From Blepharisma stoltei (Eukaryota > Ciliophora > Heterotrichea > Heterotrichida > Blepharismidae), in contig CAJZBQ010000022.1 of the NCBI GenBank assembly GCA_914767885.1, positions 1 through 64,000 of the forward strand: a stretch of DNA of 64,000 nucleotides, read 5' to 3'. A program made the translations under genes and the position numbers. Positions within the stretch are counted from its first letter, which is position 1; each line of letters opens with the position of its first letter. Shown here one piece after another: positions 11,347 through 22,821 of this stretch. The notes under the pieces were generated by a model, which did no database searches, was not told the DNA's origin, and worked only from the letters and a program-made list of their open reading frames with translations.

Positions 11347-11394
11347 TACTCCCTCCGTTAGCGAACAAAAAAATCTTTTCGCTCACGGAAGGGG
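11347..11394. mobile_element. Solo MITE terminal hairpin
   Basis: ACTCCCTCCGTTAGCGAACAAA followed by the inverse (TTTTCGCTCACGGAAGGGGGTT). Only the short hairpin arm of the MITE remains, placed directly before the duplicated FMO fragment. Confidence 0.7.
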
Positions 11395-11423
11395 GTTAGT
11401 TTTTTTTTTTTATCAATAATTTT

Positions 11424-11600
11424 ATACCTATTTTTTTTAGGAATTTTTGAGATAAAGTGAGAATTTTGGTGAGATTCGTAAGGAAGCTTAGGAAGTTCTT
11501 GATACGGAGGACCAACTGGATTGGGAATAGAAAATTCTCAATTTAAAACAGAAAAAGCAGAGCCTGCTGAAATTCCTAAAAAGAAAACAGCCTTTTTCAT
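11424..11600 (-). pseudogene. 5' fragment of flavin monooxygenase
   Basis: A near-identical copy of the first ~57 codons of the monooxygenase (5888-7429), starting at ATG 11600. It keeps the in-frame TGA Trp and breaks off near the first Rossmann strand after a one-base insertion in an A-run. The upstream flank, including the partial MITE, is duplicated too (7254-7760 against 11424-11915), so this is the end of a segmental duplication. Confidence 0.9.
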
Positions 11601-11629
11601 AATACTTATTAGTTATATAGAAAGGCTTA

Positions 11630-11800
11630 CTCCCCCCTACGTAAGCGAACAAAACCATTGGAAAATTGCCCAAAAACTCACCCTCCGTGAGCGAACAAAA
11701 AATTTTTATGAAAAAAATTTTATAATATAAGTGATAATTATTATAATGAAATTTCTTGCTTATTCTGTTTAATTTTAAACAACTTGCATTTTAAAACATA
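11630..11800. mobile_element. Partial MITE, duplicate of 7459-7670
   Basis: Begins at TA 11628-11629 with ACTCCCCCCTACGTAAGCGA. It has the second word and AT-rich core but lacks the right hairpin, as in its duplicate upstream of the intact FMO. Confidence 0.7.
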
Positions 11801-11928
11801 AAATTTTTAATGTTTTTTTCTCCTTATTATAAGCTACTTGTAGGACATGATGATATTTTATTAATATGAAAGATTGCTTTTTTCTGTTAATTGCATGCTG
11901 ATTCTTTATTTCATGTACAAAGAAGCCA

Positions 11929-13905
11929 CTCCCCCCACCATAGCGAACAAAATTTTTTGCGCTCACGGAGCGATTTGGTCAAACCTAGCTCTGTCTGGCA
12001 GTCTAGCTTTATCTGGTAGTCTGACACTATCTAATTCTATCTGGCAATCTAGTAGTCTGGCAGCCCGGCTCTGTCTGGCAGTCCGGCTCTCCTGATAGTC
12101 AGGCTCTACCTCAAGTTCTATAGGAACTTTCATGAATATTCATATTATTTTGTAACGATAGCCATCTAATATTAAATTAGAAATAAATATCTTTAGCTAA
12201 AATCCTTTATTTGTGTATTTTTAAAAAATACTCCATAATTTTATAATAAATAACATTAGTAGTTGCAAAAACAGGATAGGCATATAGAGAAATGATAAAA
12301 AATTGAAGGGGATCTACTTGTCAATTTGTATATGTTTTTTAAAATTAGAAACAAATATTTACGTACAAAAATTAAATTATATGTTGAAAAACAATATAAA
12401 CGCAAAAAAAATTGATTGAGAAATTACGCAGATTATCTAACATATTCGTCATTTTTTCATTAATAAATAAATCCATTGAATTCTTATCTTAAATTTAATA
12501 TAAAGTTAATTTTTTAAAGTAATTTGTTTAGTGCAGAAGGTATATATTGATCGTAAAACCTCTTAATTAATTTTTTTGACTAATAGTTTATTAAGAATCT
12601 ATTTTTTAATGCAAATTCAATTGAAAATTTAATATTATTTAATAATTATAATATTAAAAATAAATTCAATTCCACTTCTCTTGTTTTCCCTTCAAATTCT
12701 ACCTTTCTATTTTTAGTTGCATAAGCAATTTTGCAGTATTAAGCTAATAAGAAGTATGTTACATAATTAAAGCATTTAATAATATTAAAATATCTTATCA
12801 ATATAAATAAAATTTCTCCAAAAATAAAAAAAATTAACGATATTATTTAGAAAGCAGTGACCTCTCACTTAGAAAATAAGCGATTAAAATTAATTGAATC
12901 TCGTAATTAATAGAATCAAAGCTATTTAGAGAGTTTACGAATATTTATTTTGCTTTAAAAAATTTATATCTATTTTTAAATTTTAAAGAAATAATCAAAT
13001 TTTAGTTCAAAATGCGAAATAACTTATTTGTTGCACGTCTAAAATTTCCTTTCCAAGCTTTTATGTCTTTATTTTTATATAATTTAAAAATTATTTATCA
13101 AATGATGTCATTTTAAACACTTTAAAATGTAAAATAACTTGATTTTATGATTGATTGCAATTATATAGCTTTTTATAGAATTATAGGGATTTATTAAGAT
13201 TTTGTTTACTAATATAATAATACTATTTTATTTTGAGTATTAAACGCTTTTTCACTATCAGGAACTTATTCCTCTGTAAATCATTGAATTTTGCAATATA
13301 GATATAAGTCTTTTTAATGTATCATTTTCTGCCAATATTTCTATCATAAGCCATTGTATTTTATCTAATATATTATAGTGCAATTAGTTAAATTAATACT
13401 TCAAAAAGATTGGAAGCTTATTTTGATAAAGCCAGACTGCCAATCTGTCAGGTAGAACCAAACTGCCAGACAGGGCTAACAGAGAGAGGTAAAGCCAGAC
13501 TGCCAGGCTGTCAAGTAGAGGCAGACTGCAGACTGCCAGATTTCCAGATAGAGCCAGACTGCCAGATAGGTAGGGCTAACTGCCAGATAGAGGAGTTTAC
13601 TATTTTAAAAACATTATATATAAATTTTTATATTCATTTTTTTTGAAATTTAAAAAAATCTAATCCATAAAAATTAGAAGTAAAAATTAATTTAATTTCT
13701 AAAATTTATGTTTTAAAATGCAAGTTATTTAAAATTAAACAGAATTAGCTAGAGATTTTTTTTTAATATTTATCACTTATATATCATAATATTTTTTTTT
13801 TTATAATAATTTTATATAAAAAATATTTATTCGCTTACTCAGGATGGGTTTCATAAAAAAAAAGGATTTTTCAATGGTTTTGCTTGATCACAGAAGTGGG
13901 GAGTT
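11929..13905. mobile_element. Composite element, longer copy
   Basis: Homologue of 8528-9589: left end ACTCCCCCCACCATAGCGAAC, facing GGCAGTCTGG arrays at 11976-12115 and 13423-13592, and right end AGAAGTGGGGAGT before TA 13904-13905. The left flank reads CCACT where the other copy has TTACT, so the left TA boundary is lost. About 0.7 kb of extra AT-rich DNA lies between 12120 and 12840. The segment from 12846 on matches 8748 on. Confidence 0.7.
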
Positions 13906-14426
13906 AGATATATTAGGTTATCAATTGAAGATTTTCTGCCTAAGTCAATATATCGATCTTCATAATCCTTTTTTACTCTTTTCCTCTTTTTCCCATTATT
14001 TTCTTTAGATTTTTCAATTGCGTCTTCCAAGTTTTTCAGCTTTATCGTTTTTTGATAGACTGTTTCTATAACTTTGCTTGCATTGAATCTTTTCTCATAA
14101 ACTTCTTTTGGATCTTTTGTTTGCTTATAGTAATAATTATAATAATAATCAGAATAGTATCTGCATTCATAATTGTTATACTTTTGCCTTTTCTTATGAA
14201 ATCGCCCGTACCTAAAATTTTTCCTAATATTGTGCTTTATTTCTCAATATGTTTCAGAATGTACCGATTTGCATTTATTTTTCTTATTTCTGAACTGGCT
14301 AAAAGGAGCTTTCAATTTCTTGAACTGTTTTGAAGGACAATAAAGGTATTTAGGATGAATTTCAGGATTTAGGCACCAGCTCATAATAAAATGATATTTA
14401 AATAGCTTATTTATTAAAATTTCCAT
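13906..14426 (-). CDS. Basic orphan protein, copy 2 (3' end unresolved)
   Basis: ATG at 14426. Starts MEILINKLFKYHFIMSWCLN and ends KKRKRVKKDYEDRYIDLGRK then SSIDNLIYL at the TA of the composite element. It differs from copy 1 by scattered substitutions and a one-codon indel in the Tyr-rich stretch, without frame loss, and shares the TGA-coded Trp. The open frame after divergence hints at selection. The element on its 3' side has lost one TA boundary, so correct joining to a stop is not evident. Confidence 0.55.
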
Positions 14427-14864
14427 ATTTCTGTTCTGTTCTAACGTCTAATTGTTTAATAAATCTTATGAATGTGTCTCAAATCAAATCTCACCGATAT
14501 ATTCTGCGATTTACTTATGAAACAATAAAATCCCATACAATTTATTTTGTCTTGAAATAAATATGTTTTACAATTTTGTGTTAAAAATCCTTAATCAGCT
14601 TAAAAATTTATTTATAAATTACATGTAAAATTTATTATGCTGCTCATTAGCATGGATATTCTTGGAAAGTCTCTTTAAAAATTCTAACAAGTTTATATAT
14701 CTATTTGCAATGATAGAGGAAACTGCTTCTCTATTTTCATATAGTAAATAGGGAAAGAAGCAGAATTCTTTATTGCAATTTAGGTATATTGTATTTAAGA
14801 TTATATAAAGCAGCCTAAATGTTTTAAATTATTAATTGAAAATTTCCTTATTTGTTCAATATAT

Positions 14865-14965
14865 CTTTCTTGATATTTTTTTTGCTCGCTTTCTCTTTTT
14901 CTCAATTCTCTGTATATTCTTTTCTATAGCCTGCAAAGCTTTTAAGTTTTTCGATTTGCTGATCA
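14865..14965 (-). pseudogene. Decayed C-terminal fragment of the orphan gene family
   Basis: Reads SKNLKALQAIEKNIQRI then EKKRKRAKK, homologous to the C-terminus of the orphan protein and to 10535-10640. It lacks the N-terminal two thirds. Confidence 0.6.
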
Positions 14966-15605
14966 TGCAATTTCAAAATTTCATAAATTCAAAATTTTCT
15001 TGATATAACTCATTTATAAAATAATCACGGCTGGCAACCCATTTGAAGATTTGATGCAAAATTTTATATTTTTGATCACTCATCTTCGAGAGGTTAGACA
15101 TTAGCTATTGGCTGAGCCAATATATAGAGAAAATAAGCTTGACAATCGTTTATATTTTATACGCTTTACGCTAGAAAGATTTCAAGTACTTCACTTTCCC
15201 ATTGCATTTGATAGCCTCATAAAATTATATTTCCAATTTCTTATTATGTAAGTCTATGCTAAAAAGTAAAAACCATTTCAGGGTTTTTCTGTAAATATCT
15301 TCTTATGCTCTTCGAGTGCAAGTTTTAACGCCATTTTAATTGATATTTCTTGTGGATTATTGATATGGCTCATCTTTTTCTCTTTAAAGGGGTCAAATAT
15401 ATATCCTTTGCAGTTAATTTTCAAATTTATAAATGGATAAATTATAGAATGAATTGGCTAAATATGGCCTCAGATAAAAATTATAGAAGAAATTGGCTAA
15501 ATAATTAAAGATGGACTATATTAAGAACCATTTTAGAATAATATTTAATCTGATTGGCTAGTTTTCCATATTTAGACGTGCTAATTAGATTCATTCTATA
15601 AAAAA
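14966..15605. other. Spacer and likely promoter of di-ubiquitin gene
   Basis: No coding frame recognised. The final 60 bases (TGATTGGCTAGTTTTCCATA near 15550) resemble the region before the polyubiquitin gene (GATTGGCTAGTCTTCCATAT near 18208), so this shared block may be the common promoter of the two ubiquitin genes. Confidence 0.5.
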
Positions 15606-16076
15606 ATGCAAATATTCATAAAAACATTGACTGGGAAGACAATCGTTGTTCTTGTTAACTCTTCAGATACAATAAATACCGTCAAAGCTAAGATCCAAGA
15701 CAAGGAAGGAATTCCTTCAGACCAGCAACGCCTCATTTTCTCTGGAAAACAATTAGAAGACGAAAGAACTCTTGGAGACTATAACATCGAAAAAGATTCA
15801 ACTCTTCACTTGGTTCTTAGTCTCAGAGGTGGAGTCGGTGACTATGATATTTTTGTTAAGACAATTGCTGGAAAAACGATTACTATTAATGTCAAACCTA
15901 CAGATACCATTAACGACGTCAAGGTCAAGATTCAGCATAAAGATGGAATCCCTGCGAGTAAGCAAAGACTCATTTACTCAGGGAAACAATTAGAAGACGA
16001 AAAAACAATTGTTCAATACAACATAAAAAAGGATTCAACTCTTCATTTGGTGATGAGATTGTTGGGAGGTCTTTAA
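15606..16076 (+). CDS. Divergent tandem di-ubiquitin
   Basis: 156 residues made of two ubiquitin folds. Unit 1 (residues 1-76) is close to ubiquitin but has changes such as VVLVNSSDT and ends SLRGG. Unit 2 starts after a VGDY linker ([17 protein letters not shown]) and ends RLLGG plus a final Leu. Lys48 context (AGKQLED) survives as SGKQLED in both units. Replacement of RLRGG at both tails and the linker between units suggest that hydrolases may not split it into standard ubiquitin. It may be a ubiquitin-like fusion with its own role or a decaying paralogue of the polyubiquitin downstream. Confidence 0.9.
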   Translation: MQIFIKTLTGKTIVVLVNSSDTINTVKAKIQDKEGIPSDQQRLIFSGKQLEDERTLGDYNIEKDSTLHLVLSLRGGVGDYDIFVKTIAGKTITINVKPTDTINDVKVKIQHKDGIPASKQRLIYSGKQLEDEKTIVQYNIKKDSTLHLVMRLLGGL

Positions 16077-16852
16077 TTTTATAAATCGTTCTTTTTTAAA
16101 TACTGAGGGAGGTAATTTACTCCAAATTAATTAAAAAAATATATAAACTAACTTGTAATATAGATTTTATAAATTAATTTTCTATTAATTGATATTCCTA
16201 TATGATGGAGCAGCTTAGATTTTTAGTTAATTTTTAATTTTGCTTTGAATTACGCAAATATATACTATATCTTTCTAAATATGGGATAATTTGATTATTA
16301 ATTTTAAATTAACTTAATTATTCTTTTAATGAGATTGTATATATAAACTTCTTTAATGGAAGATCTTCGAGCTCTCTATCATTCGCCCTAAATATTGCAG
16401 ACTTTTAGATCTCCAGATCTTTCAGAAACTTTAAAAAAGTATCTCTCCCTATTATTTTCCTTATCCCAACCTTGATCCTTTCAGTTGTTCTCATAACTTC
16501 ATTTTGATAGCAAATAATCATCACAAGATTAGAGGTCCTGGCATTTTTAATTATGATAGTAGGTCTAATCATTGTTTTGCAGCGATAGACTTGTGTGCAA
16601 GAATTCTCTGCCGCTCTTTTATTTTATATTCGCCTCCAGAATAGCTAGTTCTTTAATCTTTTGGATTTTTCTCAAAATAGCGCATTCCAAGCATATCCCA
16701 TGAATAAGAAATGCGACATTGTATCCCTAGAATCTCTAGCGTTCTTCCCATAGCATACATTTGGTTTAGCAAATCGCACAATTGTAATTGCTCCATTATC
16801 AATTCTATATCTACTTCTATCTCTATTTCCCATATCTTCCATTTCTTCTCTA
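16077..16852. other. Non-genic or eroded stretch
   Basis: On the minus strand 16845-16650 reads a short frame beginning MEDMGNRDRSRYRIDNG and ending in TAG, and 16620-16440 another. They are not joined by an obvious intron or IES and match no family I recognise. They may be remnants of a gene cut by the MITE at 16853. Confidence 0.35.
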
Positions 16853-17249
16853 ACTCCCCCCCCCCCCCCCTCCGTGAGCGAACAAAACCATTAGAAAAAT
16901 CGCCATTTTTTGACCAAAAACCCACCCCTCCGTGAGTGAACAAAAATTTTTTTAATAGAAAAAATTTTAATGGAAAAAAAATTTTGATATATAAGTGATA
17001 ATTAGTATAATGAAATCTAGAGCTAATTCTGTTTAATTTTAAAACAAATTGCGTTTTAAAACATAAATTTTGCAAATTAAATTAATATTTGCTTCCCAAA
17101 TTTTTGCAAATTAGGATTTTTTTAAATTTCGAAAAAAATATTTTTTTATAAAATTTATATATAAATTTTTTTTAAAAAAAAAAATTAACCCCCCTCCGTG
17201 AGCGAACAAAATTTTTTTGTTCGCTCACGGAGGGGGGGGGGGGGGAGTA
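16853..17249. mobile_element. MITE-type element (397 bp)
   Basis: TA at 16851-16852 and 17248-17249. It is a full-length, almost canonical member: long C-run, TCCGTGAGCGAACAAAACC, internal second word, AT-rich core and terminal hairpin ending in a G-run. It is very close to 3402-3794 and 30861-31241, so recently spread. Confidence 0.9.
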
Positions 17250-17810
17250 AGTAATTATGTAATCCAAATTTGTTTTATCCTATAGTGACTTGGTTTAATC
17301 TCTCCCTTTGATATCACTGGCTTAAATCTCGTGTCAACTCTACTGGCCAAGAACACTGCTCGAAGTATTGTATGTTCTTCCTTCTTGTCGACATGCATGA
17401 TTAGGTTCATTCCCTATTGTGCCACTTCTTGACTTTCTCTTGGTATCTTTCTTTATCCACCTTTAACGCATCCCTTTAATTTTGAGATCACATCTTGACT
17501 CATTCTGGATTCATTCTTAGCTTGTTCCTCAATAATTTACACTCAAATAGTCAAATTTTAATGTTTTCGAGTTATTGCCAATTTATTAAGTTTTTACTGA
17601 ATTATCTTCTTCATAATCTCTATTTCAATAATTTAAAATTTTATTGCTAATGATATTTTGATAATTTGACTAGAAATTGACTTTAGAAAAAATAGGTTTT
17701 AGACTGACTTGAATTAAGAAGATTCTAGTACCTCAGAAACTTTCAGATTTCAATATAGAAAATTTCCCATTTTAGAATAATATTGAAATCTGATTGGCTA
17801 GTCTCCGCAT
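17250..17810. other. Spacer with weak frames
   Basis: Minus-strand frames near 17272-17520 read fragments such as VDKERYQEKVKKWHNREW, but are broken by stop codons and frame changes. No gene is called. Confidence 0.35.
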
Positions 17811-18206
17811 AATTAAAATAAGGAAGCTCGAATTTTTCTGGTCTCCCAATAGAAAATTCATCTTTTGCATATTTTAATTACGAGGGTTTGGTTTCCCCTG
17901 GTGAATTTATCTCAATTATGCTAGAGAAGCAAGAGCCATGTGGTTTTTCTATCGACTCCTGACCTTCGGGAATGGAATTTACCAGAAGGGTGCCAATTAC
18001 TCCAGGTAGTGGAGACCAAGCAATGCCTGAGTTTAAAGAAGAGTCGTCAAAGCTCAAACTTCAAGACTAGCATTCTCGTTGATGTGCAAAGTCTGCCTTT
18101 TGGCAGGCCTTGTGCGAAATTCGTCCAGAGTTTTTTCTGGTGGGGGGAGCTGTGGTCGAGCAACCTGATAGCGGGCGTTAAACGTGCTATAAAGAATTAA
18201 GATAAG
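17811..18206 (+). mobile_element. Retroposon-like element, family R2
   Basis: A GC-richer block flanked by a 12-bp direct repeat AATTAARATAAG (17811-17822 and 18195-18206, 11 of 12 identical). Its sequence (TTTTCTGGTCTCCC ... GGTTTCCCCTGGTGAATTTA ... CAGGTAGTGGAGACC) matches the reverse strand of the element at 34777-35220. It has no terminal inverted repeats. Insertion with target duplication and no TIR suggests retroposition. It sits in the polyubiquitin 5' flank, leaving the promoter-like block at 18208 intact. Confidence 0.75.
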
Positions 18207-18258
18207 ATTGGCTAGTCTTCCATATTTAAAGCTTGCCTGATAGGTTCTATTATAATAA

Positions 18259-19407
<1,149 letters not shown>

Positions 19408-19620
19408 GCTAATCAACTCATTTATCTAATTCTGTCTTTAAATATTAAATTATCTCAAACATCTTTAAAACTTTAAACTAAAATAGTCGAAAAACTAATT
19501 AATTTTCTATAATAAGCACCAGGTTTATGCTAAATATTAAATTTTCTTTAAATTTAGCACAAATATATCATATATTTTTGAATAATCAATACTTTTTAAG
19601 TAATATAATTATTAATTAAT

Positions 19621-20223
19621 CTAGTTCTTTCTGCGATAAGCTTCTAATAACAGTTTTTTCCTCTGAGCTTTAAATATCGATCCAAGCCATTCTAATCCTT
19701 CAAAAAGTCCTTCTCCTCTAATTGCGCATGATCCTTGAGCATACCACTCTCTATTTTTAATTCCATAAAGGTTTAATCTTTCCACAATTTCTGAAACACG
19801 CATTGCTCCAGGCAAGTCTTGCTTATTAGCAAAAATCAGTAAAGGAATTTCCTTCATATCTTCACTATCGAAAATTTTATGAAGTTCATCATTTGCTTCC
19901 CCAATTCTGTCTCTATCAGTCCCATCAATGACAAAAATTAGCCCATCAGTGCCCTGATAATAATGCCTTCATAAAGGCCGAATTTTTTGGTCTCCTCCGA
20001 CATCTCAGATATTGAATCTTACATTCTTATGTCTGATGGTTTCGACATTAAACCCAATTGTTGAAATTGTTGATACAGCGTCACCTAGTTTAAGCTGATA
20101 TAGAATGGCGGTTTTCCCTGATGCATTAAGTCCAACCATAAGGAGACGCTTTTCTTTTCCTTCAAAAATCAATTGCCAGATTTTTTCAAAAAAGTCGCAA
20201 AATTGAGAGATTATTGAGCCCAT
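19621..20223 (-). CDS. ARF/ARL-family small GTPase with altered switch II
   Basis: 200 residues, two Trp from TGA. Gly2 (MGSII) is a candidate myristoylation site. P-loop GLNASGKT, switch I region [11 protein letters not shown], switch [23 protein letters not shown] guanine motif and the CAIRGEG (SAK-like) loop are in the usual order. ARF family members normally read WDVGGQDK, where the Gln positions water for GTP hydrolysis. Here Asp stands at that place and Gln one residue later. The GLDA of the P-loop is also GLNA. It may hydrolyse GTP slowly or depend strongly on its GAP. A decayed copy lies at 22030-22590. Confidence 0.95.
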
Positions 20224-20265
20224 TTTTATTAAGATGCATATAGAATATAAATATAATTATATAAT

Positions 20266-21273
20266 TTAAATTCGCTGATATAGCAAAATTATTGTTGGTA
20301 CTATAAAAAGAAAACTTATTCCGAAATTCAAGGCTAAGAAAAAAACTTCAATTGTGAAGTCTTGCAAAAATACTACTCCACAAAAGAAATATACGAAAAT
20401 TCCACAATTGAATATAAAGTAAGAAAATTTTTCACAGCATGTGTAAACTCTCCATTGTTTTTTATCTAAATAAATAACTGCTAGTCCTATGCTTCCTAAA
20501 ATTGCCCATATCCCTATAACCCCTGCAGTAAATAATAAAATCTTCCAAAAGATGAATCATAATAAATCTAAAATTGTATCTGATAAAATTGTAATTTTGC
20601 ACAAAAATAATACTGTTAAAATAACCATAAATCCCCAGCAATAAAGCATATTTAATCCACAATACTTCCATATATGATTTTTATAATCCTGCAAACAGTC
20701 CCAACAGAATTCATGCCTGCAGTTTATGCAGGTCATATGATAGCATCCTCCGCTTTTTTCAATAGGGTAGTCACACTTGGGGCAATATTTCACCCATATC
20801 TCCTTTCAAGTGTTGCTTCAAAAGTCGCTTTCTCCACGTATAATCCTAATAGCATCATCTTTAAGCCTATAAAACGCTGGCTTTAAGCTAGGATCTTTTC
20901 ACTTAGTTTTGCATTTTGGGCATAGCAGAGTATCCATACATGAATTTTTTGTATCAACCCATCCTACGTAATCACAATTCTTTGATGGGCATTGTTTGAA
21001 AGAGCTATCACGAATTAGCTCTCTTTTAAGCAAAAAATTCGCATAGACCTGATAATCATATTCAGCAAGGCAATTTCTTATATCATTTTCACTCATTGTA
21101 TGGCCAAGAGTACCTAGAGGGCATGTGATTTGGAAGTCAGCTTGATAATATTTTTCTATTTGGGTAAGAACCCATTGACTAATAGAATTTTTGCAAAAGG
21201 TGCAGCCACATGAGAGTGTAATGAAAGCGCTTGGTTCTTCATAAACACAGCAGATTGCGCAATACTTTGGCAT
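20266..21273 (-). CDS. RBR (RING-IBR-RING) E3 ligase-like membrane protein
   Basis: 335 residues with five or more Trp coded by TGA. It starts with a RING1-like series ([19 protein letters not shown]). An IBR-like series follows ([21 protein letters not shown]), then a RING2-like series ([29 protein letters not shown]). In RBR ligases a Cys in RING2 takes ubiquitin from E2; the Cys in GGCYHM is the candidate. Three or four hydrophobic segments fill the last 130 residues, so the protein is probably membrane-anchored. It lies 42 bp from the ARF-like gene on the same strand and close to two ubiquitin genes. Confidence 0.9.
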
Positions 21274-21616
21274 ATGTACAAAAATGGTTTAGAATATAAA
21301 TAAAATGTCAGTTACAAGATGCTTAAAGAGCGGTATCCTTGTGTATGCCTGATGTGGCTTTTTGTGGCCAGGGCTGCTTAGGAGTTAGTTCCAAGGTCAG
21401 AGTCATTATTTCTGCTAATTATTGATCTAGTTTTTATATTTGGGTGCCCTATCGGTATATTGCAAATTGCATATTCTGTGCTGAGCATTGAATAAAAAAG
21501 GCTTAGAATGCACCAAAGTGCGAGAGAATTTAATTAAACTTAAGCTTAAAAATTTTATGAAAAAAGATATTTGTAAATTAAAAAATTATTAAGCTTTTTC
21601 AGGTAAGGAGGAGTTA

Positions 21617-21863
21617 GACTCAGAGGTGGCATGCAAATCTTCTTTAAAACCTTAACTGATAAACAATTATCCTTGATATTGAATCCTCAAATATCATTGA
21701 TAATGTCAAAGCCATGATTCAGGATAAAGAAGGAATTCCTCAGAATCAGCAAAGACTCATTTTCGCAGGCAAACAATTAGAAGACGGAAGAACTCTTGCT
21801 GACTACAACATCCAAAAGGAGTCAACCCTTCATTTGGTGCTCAGATTGAGAGGAGGCTTTTAA
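21617..21863 (+). pseudogene. Decayed ubiquitin unit
   Basis: Begins with the end of one unit (LRGG) and runs through one more unit to a terminal RGGF and TAA, as in the last unit of the polyubiquitin gene. The start of the unit has a lost base (ACTGATAAACAATTATCC for ACTGGCAAAACAATCACC) and an altered DQQ region, while the last 40 codons are intact. The copied block continues through the 3' flank into the ARF-like remnant. Confidence 0.9.
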
Positions 21864-22029
21864 ACTAATCAACTCATTCTGTCATTAAATTATCTCGAAC
21901 ATCTTTAAAAATTAAAATAAAGAAGCTAATTAATTTTCTATAATAATCACCTGCTTATGCTAAATATTAAATTTTCTTTAATTTCGCACAAATACCTGCT
22001 ATATTTTTGAATCAATACTTTTTAAGTAT

Positions 22030-22590
22030 ATATTATAATTATTAATTAATCTAATTCTTTCTGCAATAAGCTTCTAAAAACAGTTTTTCCTCTGACTCAC
22101 CCCTTTAAATAGGAACAAAAAATTTTGTCCAATTTAAAGGGATGTTAATAAAATTTTTTTCTAAAAAGTAATCAAATATAAATTTTTTAACAAAAAAAAT
22201 TTTAATAATTCCATCTATCTACAATTTCATGAGGATTCATTACTGGTAGCAAGTCTTGCTTTATTTCTGAGATATTCACTGCTCAAAGTATTATAGAGTT
22301 CTCAGGAAGTTTCCCAATCGTTTCTCTGTCAGAAGAATCGATAACAAAAATAATCCATCAGAATTTAAATAATAGTGCATTCATAATGACCTCACTTTCA
22401 ATAAATATCTCAGATGTTAAAGCTAATGCTATTATATCAGACATTTTTGAGATTAAATCCAATTGTTAAAATTGCTGATACAACTTCGCCTATATTGTTT
22501 TTTCAGACCCATTATAAAGTTTTTTTTTTCAAAAATTAATTGCTATTTTTTTCAAAAAACTTGAGAAACTATTGATCCCATTTTCATTAT
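22030..22590 (-). pseudogene. Decayed copy of the ARF-like GTPase
   Basis: The 3' end (TCTGCAATAAGCTTCTAAAA) and pieces of the P-loop-to-NKQD region are still recognisable against 19621-20223 (for example GATTAAATCCAATTGTTAAA against GACATTAAACCCAATTGTTG), but with many indels and stops. A small TIR hairpin sits within it at 22098. Together with 21617-21863 it is one decayed segmental duplicate of the polyubiquitin/ARF block. Confidence 0.85.
22098..22142. mobile_element. Hairpin of MITE family C
   Basis: CACCCCTTTAAATAGGAACA and the inverse TGTCCAATTTAAAGGGATG. Same word as the hairpin at 45663-45722 and the ends of the element at 46690-48006. Confidence 0.6.
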
Positions 22591-22821
22591 TTGATTTATA
22601 AGATACAGCAGAAATTCATTTTAATATAAAATCTTATAGTCTGACTTATTATAGTTTAGTTGAGATTTTAATTTTGTTAATAGTATCTAGGAAGCTGCAA
22701 TAGTTTTAACTATAACTTTAAAGCCTTTATTATAAATTTTTTACTAATAGGTGAGCTATAATGGAGCAAGTAAAATTATTATCATATTATAAAAATTTAT
22801 TTAAGGGATATATATAATTTC

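Noticed and set aside
17272-17520. HMG-box-like remnant (VDKERYQEKVKKW)
   Set aside because: The match is short, and stop codons and a frame change interrupt it; not enough for a gene call.
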